From Pocillopora verrucosa (lineage: Eukaryota; Cnidaria; Anthozoa; Scleractinia; Pocilloporidae), in contig NC_089312.1 in the NCBI RefSeq assembly GCF_036669915.1, positions 14,861,890-14,925,889 of the forward strand: a DNA stretch of 64,000 nt. The letters run 5' to 3'. Made by a program: the position numbers and the translations under genes. Shown piece after piece: positions 12,873 to 26,200 of the stretch (positions are counted from its first letter, which is position 1; each line of letters begins with the position of its first letter). The notes under the pieces are model-generated. The model ran no database searches. It saw nothing but the letters and a program-made list of their open reading frames with translations, and had not been told where the DNA came from.

Positions 12873-13943
12873 TTATTGAACTACATCAAAGTAGGCATCT
12901 GTATCATCCACAAGTTGATACACCCTTCCTCGTAACTTGAGTCCCGAGTGTCTCAACATTTGGATGTATTTTCGGGTTTTTATCACAATATGCCATCGAC
13001 GAGAAATTCTTTGAACGCACTTTATATCCTTCACATCCACAAGTTCACTGAGTGCCTCCACGATTTCCATAACCCTGAAGTCTGGTAAAATTCTGTGGCT
13101 GTTGTAGTACTCTAAAGCAAAGAAAAAGCACACTGCATCCTCTCCGTAGGGAGCCAGCTCTTGTTCCTTGTCTGTCGGGATCACGCCGTTATTTAGCTTC
13201 TCTTTCACCATGAGATTATCTTCATACGAAAAATGGTCATCAGAAGAGTTAAGCGCAATATCCTTCTTACTTACAACATACAATTCATCGTGGATTTTGT
13301 CGAATCTTGAGAAGAATGGGTAATTAAACAAACCCTGTGCATTCCTATGTGTTCTGTTTACGTTGTCGTCAACCTCGACAATGCCACAATTAGCACCAAC
13401 CTGTCTGTGATTTTCAGACAGAGGTACCTCTGTGTCGGAGTTACTTCCTTCTTGAAAAGGATGTTGATATTGTTTACATCGGCCTTTAAAGTTTTCTGAA
13501 AGTTTAATTTTAATATCAATTCCTAAGCTGGACGTTTCCGTCTGCGTCCCAGTTGAACATATTTTGAATACTTCCGAAGGTAGAGGTCCGGATTTGTCTT
13601 CGTCAATTTCAGATCCTTCCAGATCCTGCTTAAAAGGCTGACTCTCCTTCAAATTTACGTTTGTGTTCTTCTTGGACTTTGTCTTCCTCTTCTTTCGTCT
13701 CCTGGACAAATGTTTTCCCTTTTTCGAGTTTTCCCGGGAACTTTCTTCGTCTAAGAAAGGCCGGAGGCCTAAAATGCCACTGGAAAGATCAACCTCGCAG
13801 ACCCCAAGTTCCTCAGCTTCTTTCAAAAATACATCAGGAAAACATCCAACACAGCCGATTCCTGTACACAAAATCCTTCCCTCTGAAGTTTTGTGAGTTT
13901 CAACCCCCGTTGCCCAGCGATTCGCTGTCACAAAACCAGCCAT
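12873..13943 (-). CDS. Unknown basic protein with RRM-like (gag/ZCCHC3-type) C-terminal domain
   Basis: A single open exon with an ATG (ATGGCTGG context) and 356 aa, so it is well above chance length. I do not recognise a named orthologue. Residues 25-34 contain three cysteines (LCTGIGCVGC). Residues 74-92 form a Lys/Arg-rich block that looks like a nuclear localisation signal (GKHLSRRRKKRKTKSKK). The middle is low-complexity and acidic. The last 90 residues look folded: a helix (CFFFALEYYNSHRIL), then a region containing VDVKDIKCVQRISRRWHIVI and ending LRGRVYQLVDD. That strand-helix order resembles the RRM-like nucleic-acid-binding fold found in retroelement ORF1/gag and in ZCCHC3; this is inference from pattern only. 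No zinc knuckle follows, so any relation to ZCCHC3 is partial. It shares a divergent promoter region with NCAPH. A domesticated retroelement protein is one possible origin. Confidence 0.75.
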   Translation of the reverse strand: MAGFVTANRWATGVETHKTSEGRILCTGIGCVGCFPDVFLKEAEELGVCEVDLSSGILGLRPFLDEESSRENSKKGKHLSRRRKKRKTKSKKNTNVNLKESQPFKQDLEGSEIDEDKSGPLPSEVFKICSTGTQTETSSLGIDIKIKLSENFKGRCKQYQHPFQEGSNSDTEVPLSENHRQVGANCGIVEVDDNVNRTHRNAQGLFNYPFFSRFDKIHDELYVVSKKDIALNSSDDHFSYEDNLMVKEKLNNGVIPTDKEQELAPYGEDAVCFFFALEYYNSHRILPDFRVMEIVEALSELVDVKDIKCVQRISRRWHIVIKTRKYIQMLRHSGLKLRGRVYQLVDDTDAYFDVVQ

Positions 13944-14214
13944 CTTTCATTTGTTTTGATACTGACCGGGAGGGGAGGGTGGATACCAATGACTTTAACG
14001 TCACGTGGTCGTTTAAGGACGGTTTGTTTGGGCGCCAAGATATGAAAAGTATATACTGCGTTTAGATTGAAACCTCAAACTTTTATCTTACAGTTTATTT
14101 CCAGCCTATTCGTGCCTTTTGATAGGAATATCATTTTTTTCATTTAAATCGACGAGAAACACCAAGAAATCATACAGTTCGAGTTGTTTAAAAAAATCTT
14201 TTATTTCAGCAAAT
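13944..14214. promoter_or_regulatory. Divergent (head-to-head) promoter region with CCAAT, E-box and E2F-like motifs
   Basis: Only 271 bp separate the start codons of the minus-strand gene and plus-strand NCAPH, so both promoters must lie here or inside the genes. Visible motifs are CCAAT (13986-13990), a CACGTG E-box (14002-14007, within CGTCACGTGG) and TTTGGGCGCCAA (14027-14038), which matches an E2F-type TTGGCGCC core. No TATA box is evident. CCAAT plus E2F motifs are usual for cell-cycle genes, which suits condensin. Function is inferred, not shown. Confidence 0.55.
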
Positions 14215-17200
14215 ATGGCGGCCGTCTCTTCACCGTTTCGAACACCAGACTTAATCTCTCCCAATGCGAGACGACGTCGTGCAATTGCCCTAAAAAGCAC
14301 TAACACTCCGCCAACACACTTAAGAGAAAACGACGATGCTGCAGAAAGAAGGCAGAGGCGTTTATCTAAAGCGACATCTGCCACCCTTCAAAGTCCCGCA
14401 ACTCCGAGAAGTGCAACTCGTCTTGACAGCGAAAGGTACTAAATATCCTAAGTTTATTTGATCATTTTCCGCGGTGAATGTATAGAGAGTTTTGAAGCAT
14501 TTTTTAAGCTTTAATTCCACTTCGATAAGTGAATGGTTATGTTTTTTAAATACCATGATAAAATGGTACATGTACGTACGCTCGAGTCATGTATGTAATT
14601 TGTAAGTTTGTGGCAGTTTACCGTGGTACGTTCACTAATTAAGATCACTAATCGAACTATGCAATTCTGTGAACTACATCCTCTCTCTATATCGCTTTTA
14701 ACTTCTAGAATATATCTCTAAATGACTTGAATGTTTTCCTACATGACATGTTTAGTTTAATATTAATCAATATCAGTATGTTAATCAAACAATTCCTTTA
14801 ATTTCCTTCCAAATTAAAGTTACTTTCCTCCTCCCCTTCCACCTGATGATTGCACCTAAAAACTGTGGTTTCTTTCCAGGGGCCAGACTACAGGCAGCAA
14901 TGGTTTAACTAATGTTCAGTTGAAAGACTTGTATTCAAACTGCATAAAGTTGTCTACTGAGAATGTAAGTGTGCCTCAAGTTCACAAATATTTAAGGCGC
15001 AACAGTCTTCATTTATACATTACAATTATTTAACTTGAAACATAAAATGTAAAATATGTATTAACCCTTTAAACCCCTAAGAGTGACTAGTGTCTAATTT
15101 CTCCTTACAATATCACCCCTGAATTACACATTTAGATTAGGAGAATAAAGGTAACTATCACCAACATATTATCCATCCCAGCTACTTAGTAAGTGTATAG
15201 AGAACAGAATAGAGAACATGCATACTGATGTTAAGGTGTTGAGGATCAAGTTGAGGTGTAAGTCATTTTTCCCTGACAATCCTATTAAGAGTGTTCTTAA
15301 GCAAAATTTTATAACATATGTTTCAGTCACAAGTCATCTGGATCCTGATTAAAAGGATAGAACTTTAAAAAGTCTTGTCTTGTAACAAAGTCAATTGTTA
15401 TGGTCTTCATGTATTTTACTCAATGTGCATGCCACTGATTCTTTTTAGAAAATCAATGCCAAAAATGCCTTTGGTCTGCATTTAATTGATTACATGCAAG
15501 ACTTGATAAAAACAGTCAAAGAGGGAGACATGACTAACTTTCAGGTAATAACAATGTCAGTTATTTGAAAATATACAGCAGAACCCCCACAAACTTGAAC
15601 TCTCAGTGGAAACAAAAAGTGGTTCAAGTTATTGGGATATACACTGAATTCAATTTGTCCTGTAAATAATAAGTAACAAATCCTGTTTTACCATCCTTGC
15701 ACAATCAACAGTCATTTTGTTGCATTAAGTTTGTTTTATAATTACTTTTTTAAAGAGAAAGTTTAGTGTTGGAAGGTTAGCTAAATGTTTTATGTTTTCA
15801 TAAAATTTGTGTTTGTATCAATTGCAATTACGGATTGGAAGGTGTCTATTAGCTATGTTCTGACATTTATTTACCAATGTTTTTAGTTCAAGTTCAAGTT
15901 ACTGGGGTAAATTTGGCCAGGGGAAGTTGCATTAGTTCGAATCAGCAGGGAGGTCAAGTTAACTAAGTTTGAGTTGGAGGTTCTACTGATTTACTGGTTT
16001 CTGTCTTTGGATATATCACAGACACAGGCCCATGCTTCTACATTGCATGCGCTGGGAAAATTATTTTGATAGAATTATTATTGCTGGTAAAGAAGCCTTA
16101 GAGGAGACAAAAAATTAATATGTGATTTCGTTACTGAAAGGTTGCAAGCTGTACATTAGATGCAAGTGCCAAAATCTATGCTGGTCGTGTTGATTCCATC
16201 CATGCACAAGCCTATAAAATGCTAGGAGGTTTAGGAAGAGCTGAAAACCAAGGTAAGTTTGTGTTTGAAGATAAGTTTGTATTATTGTTGTTTCATTTGT
16301 TTGCAAAGGGTGCATAATCAAAGTAAGAATTTTCCTCTTGAAGTAACTGGAGGCAGTGGTTCCAAATATCATTGCCTGAATTTTTTAACAAAAAACAGTA
16401 ATGGCTCTGGGACTGTTCTCCCTTATTTTGTTGCACTTTGAAGAATTCTGAGCTATTATTGGTGGCAATATGAGGTACTACTTGTACTAAATTTTACAGG
16501 TTATTGCCTTAAAAGGAGAACACTGCTTGGACGGCTGTATGGTACTTATAATTACTTGGTTTTTTAAAGAAAAAATACCCTTGGAACAGAAAATGAGTAA
16601 AACATGTAGTATGCACTGTCAGTATTGTTATATCTGTTTAAACCAAAGGGCATAGGCTTGATAACTAGCAGCAGTTCAGGAAGTTAGCCTGCACCTCGCT
16701 CCCTTTCAGGAGAATACAAGCCCTTCTTCAAAAAATGGTGGAAGACAAGCCTACTAAAGAAATGAACAGGGTTGAGATGGCAAATTCTGTGTGTTCCTAA
16801 GACCCCTAAGAGTGATGAACATCTGATTTCTCCATATGATATCACTCCTGAATCAAATATGAAGGTCATGAGAACAAAGGGAATGATCAATGACCCCTGG
16901 AATGGTGAAAAACAAATTGTCCTTGTCAGCAACCTAGTAAATGTATAGAGAACAATACAGAGAATTCCCTATTGCAGATATTAGGGTGGAAAGGGCTGAC
17001 ATTTTCACTATTTCTGAAATTTCTGTATCCCTGCCCATCAGTTGTGGAATTTTGAAGTCAATTATAATATTTGGAGCAAAAAGATGAAATATTTGAGTGG
17101 TATCATATACTATTGTGTTGTAGATGGTGATGAGAATGATGGTGAAGGTACTGCTGAGGAACTCCAAGGGTCCCAGAAGCCAAAAAAGGTATTATTTTAT

Positions 17201-20200
17201 TACAAGCATTAAAGGCAATTCCTTCATGATATGTTATTTCATATAATTAACAACTTGTACCAAGTTCATAGGCAGAGGTTTTCATAAATTCAAAAGTGAA
17301 CTTAAGAAATGTTCATTTTTATAAATTTCAAGAGTTATGAGTTATGAATTTTAAGTGGGTGTTTTAAGATAAAATGTAAAGTTTTTGTTGAATTAATGGG
17401 TTGTCATCATGAAAGACCTGTCTTTACACAATTATCTGTATACTATAGAAATAAAATATCTCCTATGCAAGTAAATTCTGCTCACAAACAGCTTAATTTG
17501 CATTATGGAACCTTCAACCACAAAGAGGGTACAGCATCCAACTTCTCCTGACAGGATAACCCCTGAATAAAAATGTAAAGCCATAGGAACAAAGGAACTG
17601 ATCAGCAACTAGAGCAATTCTCTATTTTGAAACAAATTCTCATCTCCAGTTCCATGGGAAAAGTAACGCAATCAGTAGGGAGAATATGCACTTTTATATC
17701 TGAATGTAAAGGGTTAAGGCTTGTGTGCTCTGCATTATTTTACTGCTTCACACAGCTGCATTTTTTATTGTTTATGGTCAATATTGACAATCTCTTCTGT
17801 GGAAAATCATAAATTGTACCCATAGAGGCTAACTGAATTTTAGTCAATTGTTATAGACTTCTTCAGTTGGGACTAAAACTTGGAAAAGTAGATACTGAGG
17901 GTGTCAGTTTTCCTAATATATCACAAGATGATTCCTTTTTTACTTGGTGGAATCATGACTTTAATCTTGTAATGTCTGGACCAGTTAAGGAGACAAAAAT
18001 TTTTTAAAAGATCTGTCTACAGCCTTATCCTTAAAAAAAAAAAAAAAGAAAGAAAAAAAAAGCTATTTAGAATTAAAGTCTCAACAAATTCCTTACCCCA
18101 GTCACCAAGCCCACCCTTCCCTCCACCTGTTACTCAGTAGCTAATACATCTTAACAATCTAAATACTCTGTGTTTTGTGTTTTGTTAAAGGCTGCCCATC
18201 ATCGGCCTGGAAATACCATCGAGTCCAACCTCAAAAACATTAATGTCAACCAGTTTGACTTAGGTTTTGAGGTAAGTACTCTACATTTGTTGGTTAATTC
18301 TCTCAGACATAGTAAAGGCATTCAATAATTTAGTGATGACTACTGTTTATTAAAGTTGATTAGCTTAAGTTTACTCTCCTTCTGTCACTTTAGGAATATT
18401 TAAATTCTCTATGTACATGACATGTAATACATAAACCACAGATAACATGCATATCATTGTTTAGAGTCATTCTCCCTCTAGCAGCTACACCTTGTATGGT
18501 AAATAAGTCACAAGAATCTAGTGTTAGATCAAAATAACAACTACCTGATAAGTTTGAGTACTCTCATTATCTGTTTGCTGGATGATGTACTGTATGGATA
18601 TTACACAGGGAGAAGTTACATGTTAATCATGAAAAAAGAGGCAGAAGCATATTTTTTTTCTATGTGGTTAGGTTGATCCATTATTCCACAAGACATCAGC
18701 TGCGTTTGATGAGGGTGGAACAGGAGGCTTGCTTCTCAACCATCTTCATGTGCGTGATGACACATGCGATCTTCTGCTTGACTCCACAACTTTAACTGGT
18801 ACAACAGCCAGGGAGATGTCATCTGAAGGGGAAACAACATGCGACAACAGCATGGTTGACCTATCACAACTTCGAGGCAAGACACATTGTCATTATTATC
18901 ACTCATCTTATTGATTTAGGGATTCTAAACACAACCCTAAAAGTTTATTAACTGAAGGCAGTGTTATATTAAATTTTACAGATGTTTACAGTCGTGTCAA
19001 CTTTGAAGATCTGCAAATTTGTCCTCACTTTGCTGATTTTGAGTTCACTAACTGGGCAAGCAACAGAGAGGTAAGAAATAATAGCCTTTGTCACAATTGA
19101 TTGCAAACTTCAAAAAAGTTGTACTCTATATAAACAAAATAAGAGAGTTAGATCTGCTCTCGTTCTCTTGTTTTTGTATTTCACTAATTAAGAAGCCTTT
19201 TTCCTGGTACTTACAAGAGATTTCTATGGTTACAATAGAACTGAGTGGAGTCCTACTCGGTCTGTAATCATAGGAGTGATTATCAACATTGAACAAACAC
19301 CAATGTGCAACAACACATGCACATGTGATGCGCATCGTCCAATTACACAGGCGTAACACATACAATGTTCTATTCTTGTTCGATAATTTTGTTATAGTTT
19401 TGATTACAGTTGAACCCTGATTATTCTGATTTTTTTATTATCTGGACTAGCTTCTCTGGTTCCATGTTTCCACGAATATAACTTAGTCACATTTGAAATC
19501 CCTAAAAACTTTTTCATATGCAATTAATGCAACTTCAAAGAATGATAGAATTAGCTACATGCATACACTGTAGCAGCTTGAGACACTGATTTATGTCAGC
19601 ATTTTATGTCGTTGTCATAAACATTCTTGTAAATACTTTGGCAAGTTTTGGTAATGAAGCACAATGATTTGAGAGTGTACTTTATTTCTGGCATAATATT
19701 GATTTAACAATGCATATTCAGTTTTATTTTTTAGCTAGCTACTATGGACATTTTTGATTATCCAGACTCTTAATTATGCAGACTATTTATCCTAGTTCCC
19801 ATGACTCCAGATAATTGAGGTTCAACAGCCGTCATAATATATCTTCAGTTAATGATCTATGGTTGAAATTTGGCACTTACACTGTAATCCCCTATGTTGA
19901 GCTGGAAAATTATTCACTGCTATGTGATGGGAATTTAAAAAATGCAAAAAATCAGACCAGCTTGGTCTGAACATGCAATCAGCATATTCATTCTACAAGA
20001 CACTATGATAATCACCATTTAATTAATGGATTTTGTAATTGATGGCCCAGTAGCTCATCACTTTCTTTGAAAATCTAGCAAGCCAATACAGATTATGGTA
20101 AAATGGTGGCAGACATGGAGAAGAATGAACATGCTTTTGATGTTGATGGACCAGGTGAGAAACCACAGCACCTAATTTTAAAGAAATACTGGCAACTGTA

Positions 20201-23200
20201 AGTAATTGCTGTCCAGTGTTGTAGCTGCATGTAAACTCAAAATTTTAACTTGAATCATCCTGTGTATTCTTGAAAATACAGACTTTTCATCACAGCAATA
20301 CATTACAAACCCAACAATAATAACAACAAAGTGCTTTGGTTTATTTCTTAGTTAGATGGTGACAAGTGTCCTGGCCTGTGGTAAGCTAACTGCTTATCTT
20401 GGTGGGCTAGTACACTTTAAAAATTCTCAGACTTTATGCACAGGGAAAGTTTGCTCAAGAAAATGCAAGCAACCATGTCACAATGGGTTTTAGCTGTGAA
20501 ACTTGTCTGTTGAGAGAGGGGCACAGGTTTTCTGGACCAATTACAAAGCAAAGTGAAGCAAAACCTGAGTAATCTCAGATTACTTTTGAAATTCAATGAT
20601 TGAAAATTTACCAAAAGACTTCAATCAAGTGTTTGTATTTGTCTGCATTTTAGTCACTGAGCCAGAGCCAGAGTGTGATTTTCCAGAACCAATAGGAAAT
20701 GGTGACATTAGTGATGATGGTATGCCTGACATGGGTGAGGTAAGCACCGTTACGTATTCTTGCAGCAAACAGTAATAAACTGGTTATTGCAGTGTTTATC
20801 AATGGACTTGGATGATGTCATCAGGACTTGCTATATTTTACAGAAAGCTATCCATGATTTTGAAAGTCAGTAGAAATTATGGTGATTTGTGACACATGGA
20901 AGTAAATTTTCTTTCTCGGCAGGACATTGAATATGGAAGAGATGGCTGTGAAAATGTCTTCCGCAACCCCATCTGTAATGCCTCGCTCGCCTTTGCTGAT
21001 GGACAAGAAGCTAGGCTTGTTGTGTCACAGGATGGAAGGTTTGTCTGTTGTGAAAAGCATAATTGGCAGAAGATGAAAGATTTGTAAATTCTGAATATTG
21101 AGTGTCTTTGTTATTCAGGACAACTATTGCTTCTGCTGCTGCAACTGCAGGGTCACTGTGTTTGGAGCTTTCATCTCAGCCTAGTGACTATTCTTACTTC
21201 AAGTCTGACCTCATGTCCACCTGGGCAGGACCATTACATTGGAAGCTTCGTGACAAGCTTTCAAAAGGTTAGATGTGATCTTTGTGGTTTTTTTGCTTTA
21301 CTACTTACAAATGTGTTCACCAAGCAAACAATTGACTCAGGGATGACTATCTGAGCAGTCATGCTCCAATCCCCTCCCTTAACCCACAAACAGTCAATAG
21401 ATAACAAGTTAAGGTTAATGTTGGGTTAGGGGAGGGGTAGGTGCTCAGTTGCTCAGATACAAATGATACAAATTTAATAGGTAAGTTACCCTAAGCTTTT
21501 AAAGTGAGCCCTTTTATTGTAATGCTGTAACTTTTTCTGATTGGTATTTTTAGTCTTCCAGCCATAGTTATCTTTCTTTGTGATCCTTATGAAGCAGGAG
21601 ACAAACAGGCTGCAACACAGTAGAAGTCTTTATTATTTTATGGGAAATATAAAATAAAACTCTATTTGACTCTTGGTAAAGGTTACTGAACCAATAAAAG
21701 AACAAACAGAGCTTTATCTGACCTCAATTCTTGATGTATCATGAAGATCAGTTTTCATATATTTCATATATTTAGTTTTCTGTACCAATCTATTCTTACA
21801 ATGAAGTGGCAATAACTGTAATTCTACCCATGCCTATACCACCTATTATTTTAAAACAATGTCTTTGTTATAGGTTTGATAAACTCAACAGCTGAACAAC
21901 AAAGTAAGAAAAAGAAAGCAAAGAAACAGCCTTTCACAATCAATTTTGACAGTGAGGTGGATTTTGCAAGCAGTTTTTCGAAAGGAAAGGTAATGACATT
22001 TAATATTGCCTCTGCGCTTGTATGTAGTTTGGGGGTGTACCTGTTGTCCATTAATCTGTTGGTAAGTATATGATAATTGAAACTAATTTGAATCTTAAAC
22101 ACTATTTGAATTGTTGTGCTCACTGATTCATCTGGCTGTCATTATCTTCTTGCTTGTAATCCCAATAATGCCCCCTGCAAGTTAGAGATTTTTTGATCAG
22201 GAGGAAGTCGTCTATGAGGACAAAGCTCCTAAGTCTCATGCATTAAGGGCAAAAGTCATGCAAACTTATTCATTCAATCTCATGTTCTCAAGCTGAAACT
22301 GTTATTTCTCGTGCATTTTAAGATTTTTAGATTTAAACTGTTGATTTTGAGACAGCAAATTAAGGAAAATAAAAAATTAACACCCTTCTAAATATAATTT
22401 ACTCCTTGTTCTCTTTTTGCTCACTGAAAACACTTTCCAACAGTGGAAATTTTTGCTCAGATGAAAGAAATGCACATCTTAGTTTCCTTTTTGTTTTCAC
22501 AGTTTTCCCCTGGGCATGGCACTCATACATCTTCCCCCAGGAAATAATGCCCACCAAAGTCAGATGCCTGTAAAAAATTTTAGTGTTTGCCAGAAAATAC
22601 ACTTGAGAGCTTTGAGACGAGTAGCAGTGGGTGAAACAAATTACTCTCCAGCTGTGATCAAGCAGCTCTGTGTGAAAACATTTTGCATGGATAACTCTTA
22701 TTTGTGTCCTAGGCAGCAACAACATTGTCCAAAACAACCCTGGCTAAATACACAGCAGCCAAGAACACATTACCAGAAGACCTTCACTATAATGCAGACA
22801 AACTCTTTAGGCTTTTTATTAAGCCCAAAATTATGGTTAGTACAACTGCTTGTGTTTAATGGAGGATTTTTCATTATTAATATAAAACCATAAATGTCTC
22901 CAGACATTTTAAGAACTTACCGTTGTTCTAAATAACTATAATAATTATATTCTTTATGATGACTCATCAGTATTATTCCCTTACATAAACAATGAAGGTT
23001 AAACCCTTGAATTGAAAGGGACAGGTCACCTTAGATAACAATTGAAGAGGAAATTTTAGGATACTAAATACTGTTTCACTTTTAACTATTATTTTTATTA
23101 TTTTACCTTTTGTTTTCCTTTTTTGAATTCCATGTAGGTTAAACGTCAAGTTCAAGCACAAACAGAACTTAGAGATGATGGTGAGAGATGTTCTTTGTTC

Positions 23201-26200
23201 TCCAAATAAAGCTTCTGTGTATGATGCATATAGCTACTTTGGTTGTTGTGGACTTTGGTACACTACAACCATGGGTATACCATAGCTGTCATCATCCAAG
23301 CTGGCAAATTTCTTTGTTCCTCACCAAGCTTCCTCAACTTGAGATAATAAAACAAATGCACAATGTTGTTTGATAACACAAGACAAAAAAAGAGAGTGCT
23401 TGCATTAGCATGCCACTTTTCAGGCCCTTCATTGGTTAAGGCAAAATTTTTGAAATTTTGCTGAAATGCAAAATATTAATTGTTTGCTGTGGGAAATTTG
23501 ATGTTTCCAATTTTCCCACTTTTATAGATACTAGTACCCTTTCAAAGACTAATAAACCCTGTCTTGCCATAAAAATTAATGATAAATGGCAAATTGCTGG
23601 GTGCAATTAGGGGTTAATCCTTTGCAAATCTTTGTAAATCATCATTACTTAACCACTTCAAATCAGTCAATTTTTCATAGGATAAGCTATCAATCATCAT
23701 CTGTCAGATAAATACAACTTCATTTTTCCCTTTTTAAACCCTTAGAGTGTCCAGTATCTAATTTCTCTTAACAGTGATACTGTTGAATCATTCATTAAGA
23801 TCATGAGAATTCATTAAGATCAATAGAATAAAAAGAAATGACTACCAACCTATGAAAACAAAAATTCTCCATGTCTATGCCATAGGAAGTTTCTAGAGAA
23901 GACTAAGGAGAATATGTATCCTGATGTTGAAGCATTAAGGTTTACATGCAAAATGGACATATATTTGATGCTCCGTATTTTTTTTCCCTTGGCAGGTTCA
24001 GCTTGGTATAACTATGAGAATGCGAATGATTGTGCTAACTTCTGTCCAGATCTCCAAGTAAGTGCTGTCAGCAGAAGCCTTCTCATGTCAGTCATTGTTG
24101 GTGCAAACTTCAGGCTGGCAATTAGTTACATGTATGCAAATTATGTGATCCTCTGTTAAGTCTTCACCTAACAGTTTTTTAGGCTAGTTGCATTCATTTG
24201 GCCAAAAAAACATGCCCAATATCAGAAAAAGAATTGTCTTTCCTAGGTTCAGGGCACTTACTCGATCTTAATTCTTGAAAACATACAGAAAAGGGCAACC
24301 TAAATTAATTTACCAGAGCCAAGAAAGGAAATGAAAGGTGTAAGGTGGGTTATTCCAAGTGTTTTTATGGTGGCTGGACACACAGTAAATGACTGTGGCC
24401 TGTGTGGGAAATTCCACAAGTATTACTTCGTCTGCTTAGCCCCACCCCAGGTGATTGGTTTACATAATTGACCAATGTCAGCAGGGATGTTGCAAATGTT
24501 GTTTGAGACAGTTTAAGTTTAAAAAAGCTAGGATAATTTTGGTCATTCATGGCCATCACACAAATTGTGCCAGGTGTCGAGAATAGTTCCCCATCAGCCA
24601 AAAAGCCAACAGACTACATGTTTAAATTAAAAGAGATTGAGACACAATTAAACAATCATAAGATGTTACAGAGATTAAAGCAAAAGTCTTTATTAAACTG
24701 CTTTGGAAAAACATTAGTGTTAAAAGTAATATTCACCTGTCCACATGTGAAAATATGCTAAGACAGAACTTATTTAATTACAAACATGCAAAACTCTTGA
24801 TTGAGGTAGAGTAAATGGATCAAAAAGAATATCTGTTTTTGTGAATGTGAGAAAATGATAGTTTCAAAATTTTCACAGTTTGAATTTATTTCATTTAACT
24901 TCTTGTGTACTGGAAACTGTACCACATCTTGTTATTGTAGTAACAATTTTTTCTTAATAGGATGGTGGCGATGATGATGATGATGCCTTTGATGGTGCAG
25001 ATGGTGGATGCGACATGCCTTCTGGAGAAGCAGAATTCCCATCTTCACAGGATATGACCTTTGGAGACTCAACCCAAAGCCACAGCTTCACTAATGAGAG
25101 TGTAGTGGATCAAACACTCTTTGCTGGTGATGGCCTTGTTGCCCAACCTAATAAGGTGTGAATAATTCTTTGCAACAAAGTTATTGTGGACACCTGAAGA
25201 GAAGGTTGAAGAACAAATTAATTAATTCTGCAAACAACAGTCCTTGTCTGAAAGGGACAACAGTGAAGCTGAGGTTCTCAAAATTAATTTTCCCCCTGAT
25301 CTGAGAAAATGAGTGTCATGATTAAAGAAATTTGTAGGACTCTGCATGTAATCCTGCTCATAAAAATTATTCTCTTCCTGTTAATAAATTTACTTTGATT
25401 TTCTTTACTGCAGGTTCAGAAAATTGACATTGGCTATGCCAAAACTGCTAAAAAGATGGATGTGAAGAAATTAAAGGGTGCCATGTGGGGAATTTTAGCT
25501 GACAAGGGTGAAAGTGACAAGGTTGGTTGGCTTATTACTCTTCCTGACTGTTGACAATTCAGAGATTTAGTTTTCCTTACAACATGTTTATTTCACAATG
25601 TCATTTTGATGTTACATCACAAATATGAAGTATGCTTTATTTTAGTGTGTTACTAATGAAATGTCATTGTTTTTATTTAACCCCAAACATCAGGAAAATA
25701 TTGCTGTAGATCAGCATGGAACAGGAAAAGGCAGTGGATGTGTGACATATCCTTGCTCATTTAAGGAAATCTATACTAAATTACCTGAAAAGCTTTCCAA
25801 GAACATGGCTAAGAATCTCTCAGTATCCATTGCCTTTGTCTGCATTCTTCACCTGGCGAATGAAAAGGTAATAACAAGACACTCGACAAACCACACCCCC
25901 CCCCCCCAAAAAAGTAATAATAATAATAATAAACCCACATTTTGAACTTCAGTTACTTTAATGCAATAATTTCTAAAATTTTATATATTCTGAACATTAA
26001 AGAATGAATACCAATACAAGATGTATACATGCATTTCCCCAAGATAACTCTGTAAGTGTCAAATGAGCCCGAGAGTTAGTTTTTCCCCACAACTGTATTG
26101 AATTAAGTGTTACCTGGCTGTGTATGCTGCAAGTGGTAAAGCAAACAGTATGGAATAGGTTGGGGTTTGCTTTCCATTTGATCTGTTGATCTGGCTTGTT

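Noticed and set aside
22399..22893. Open frames of 112 and 125 codons in NCAPH intron 13 and exon 14
   Set aside because: They overlap a confirmed exon in other frames and carry no protein signal.
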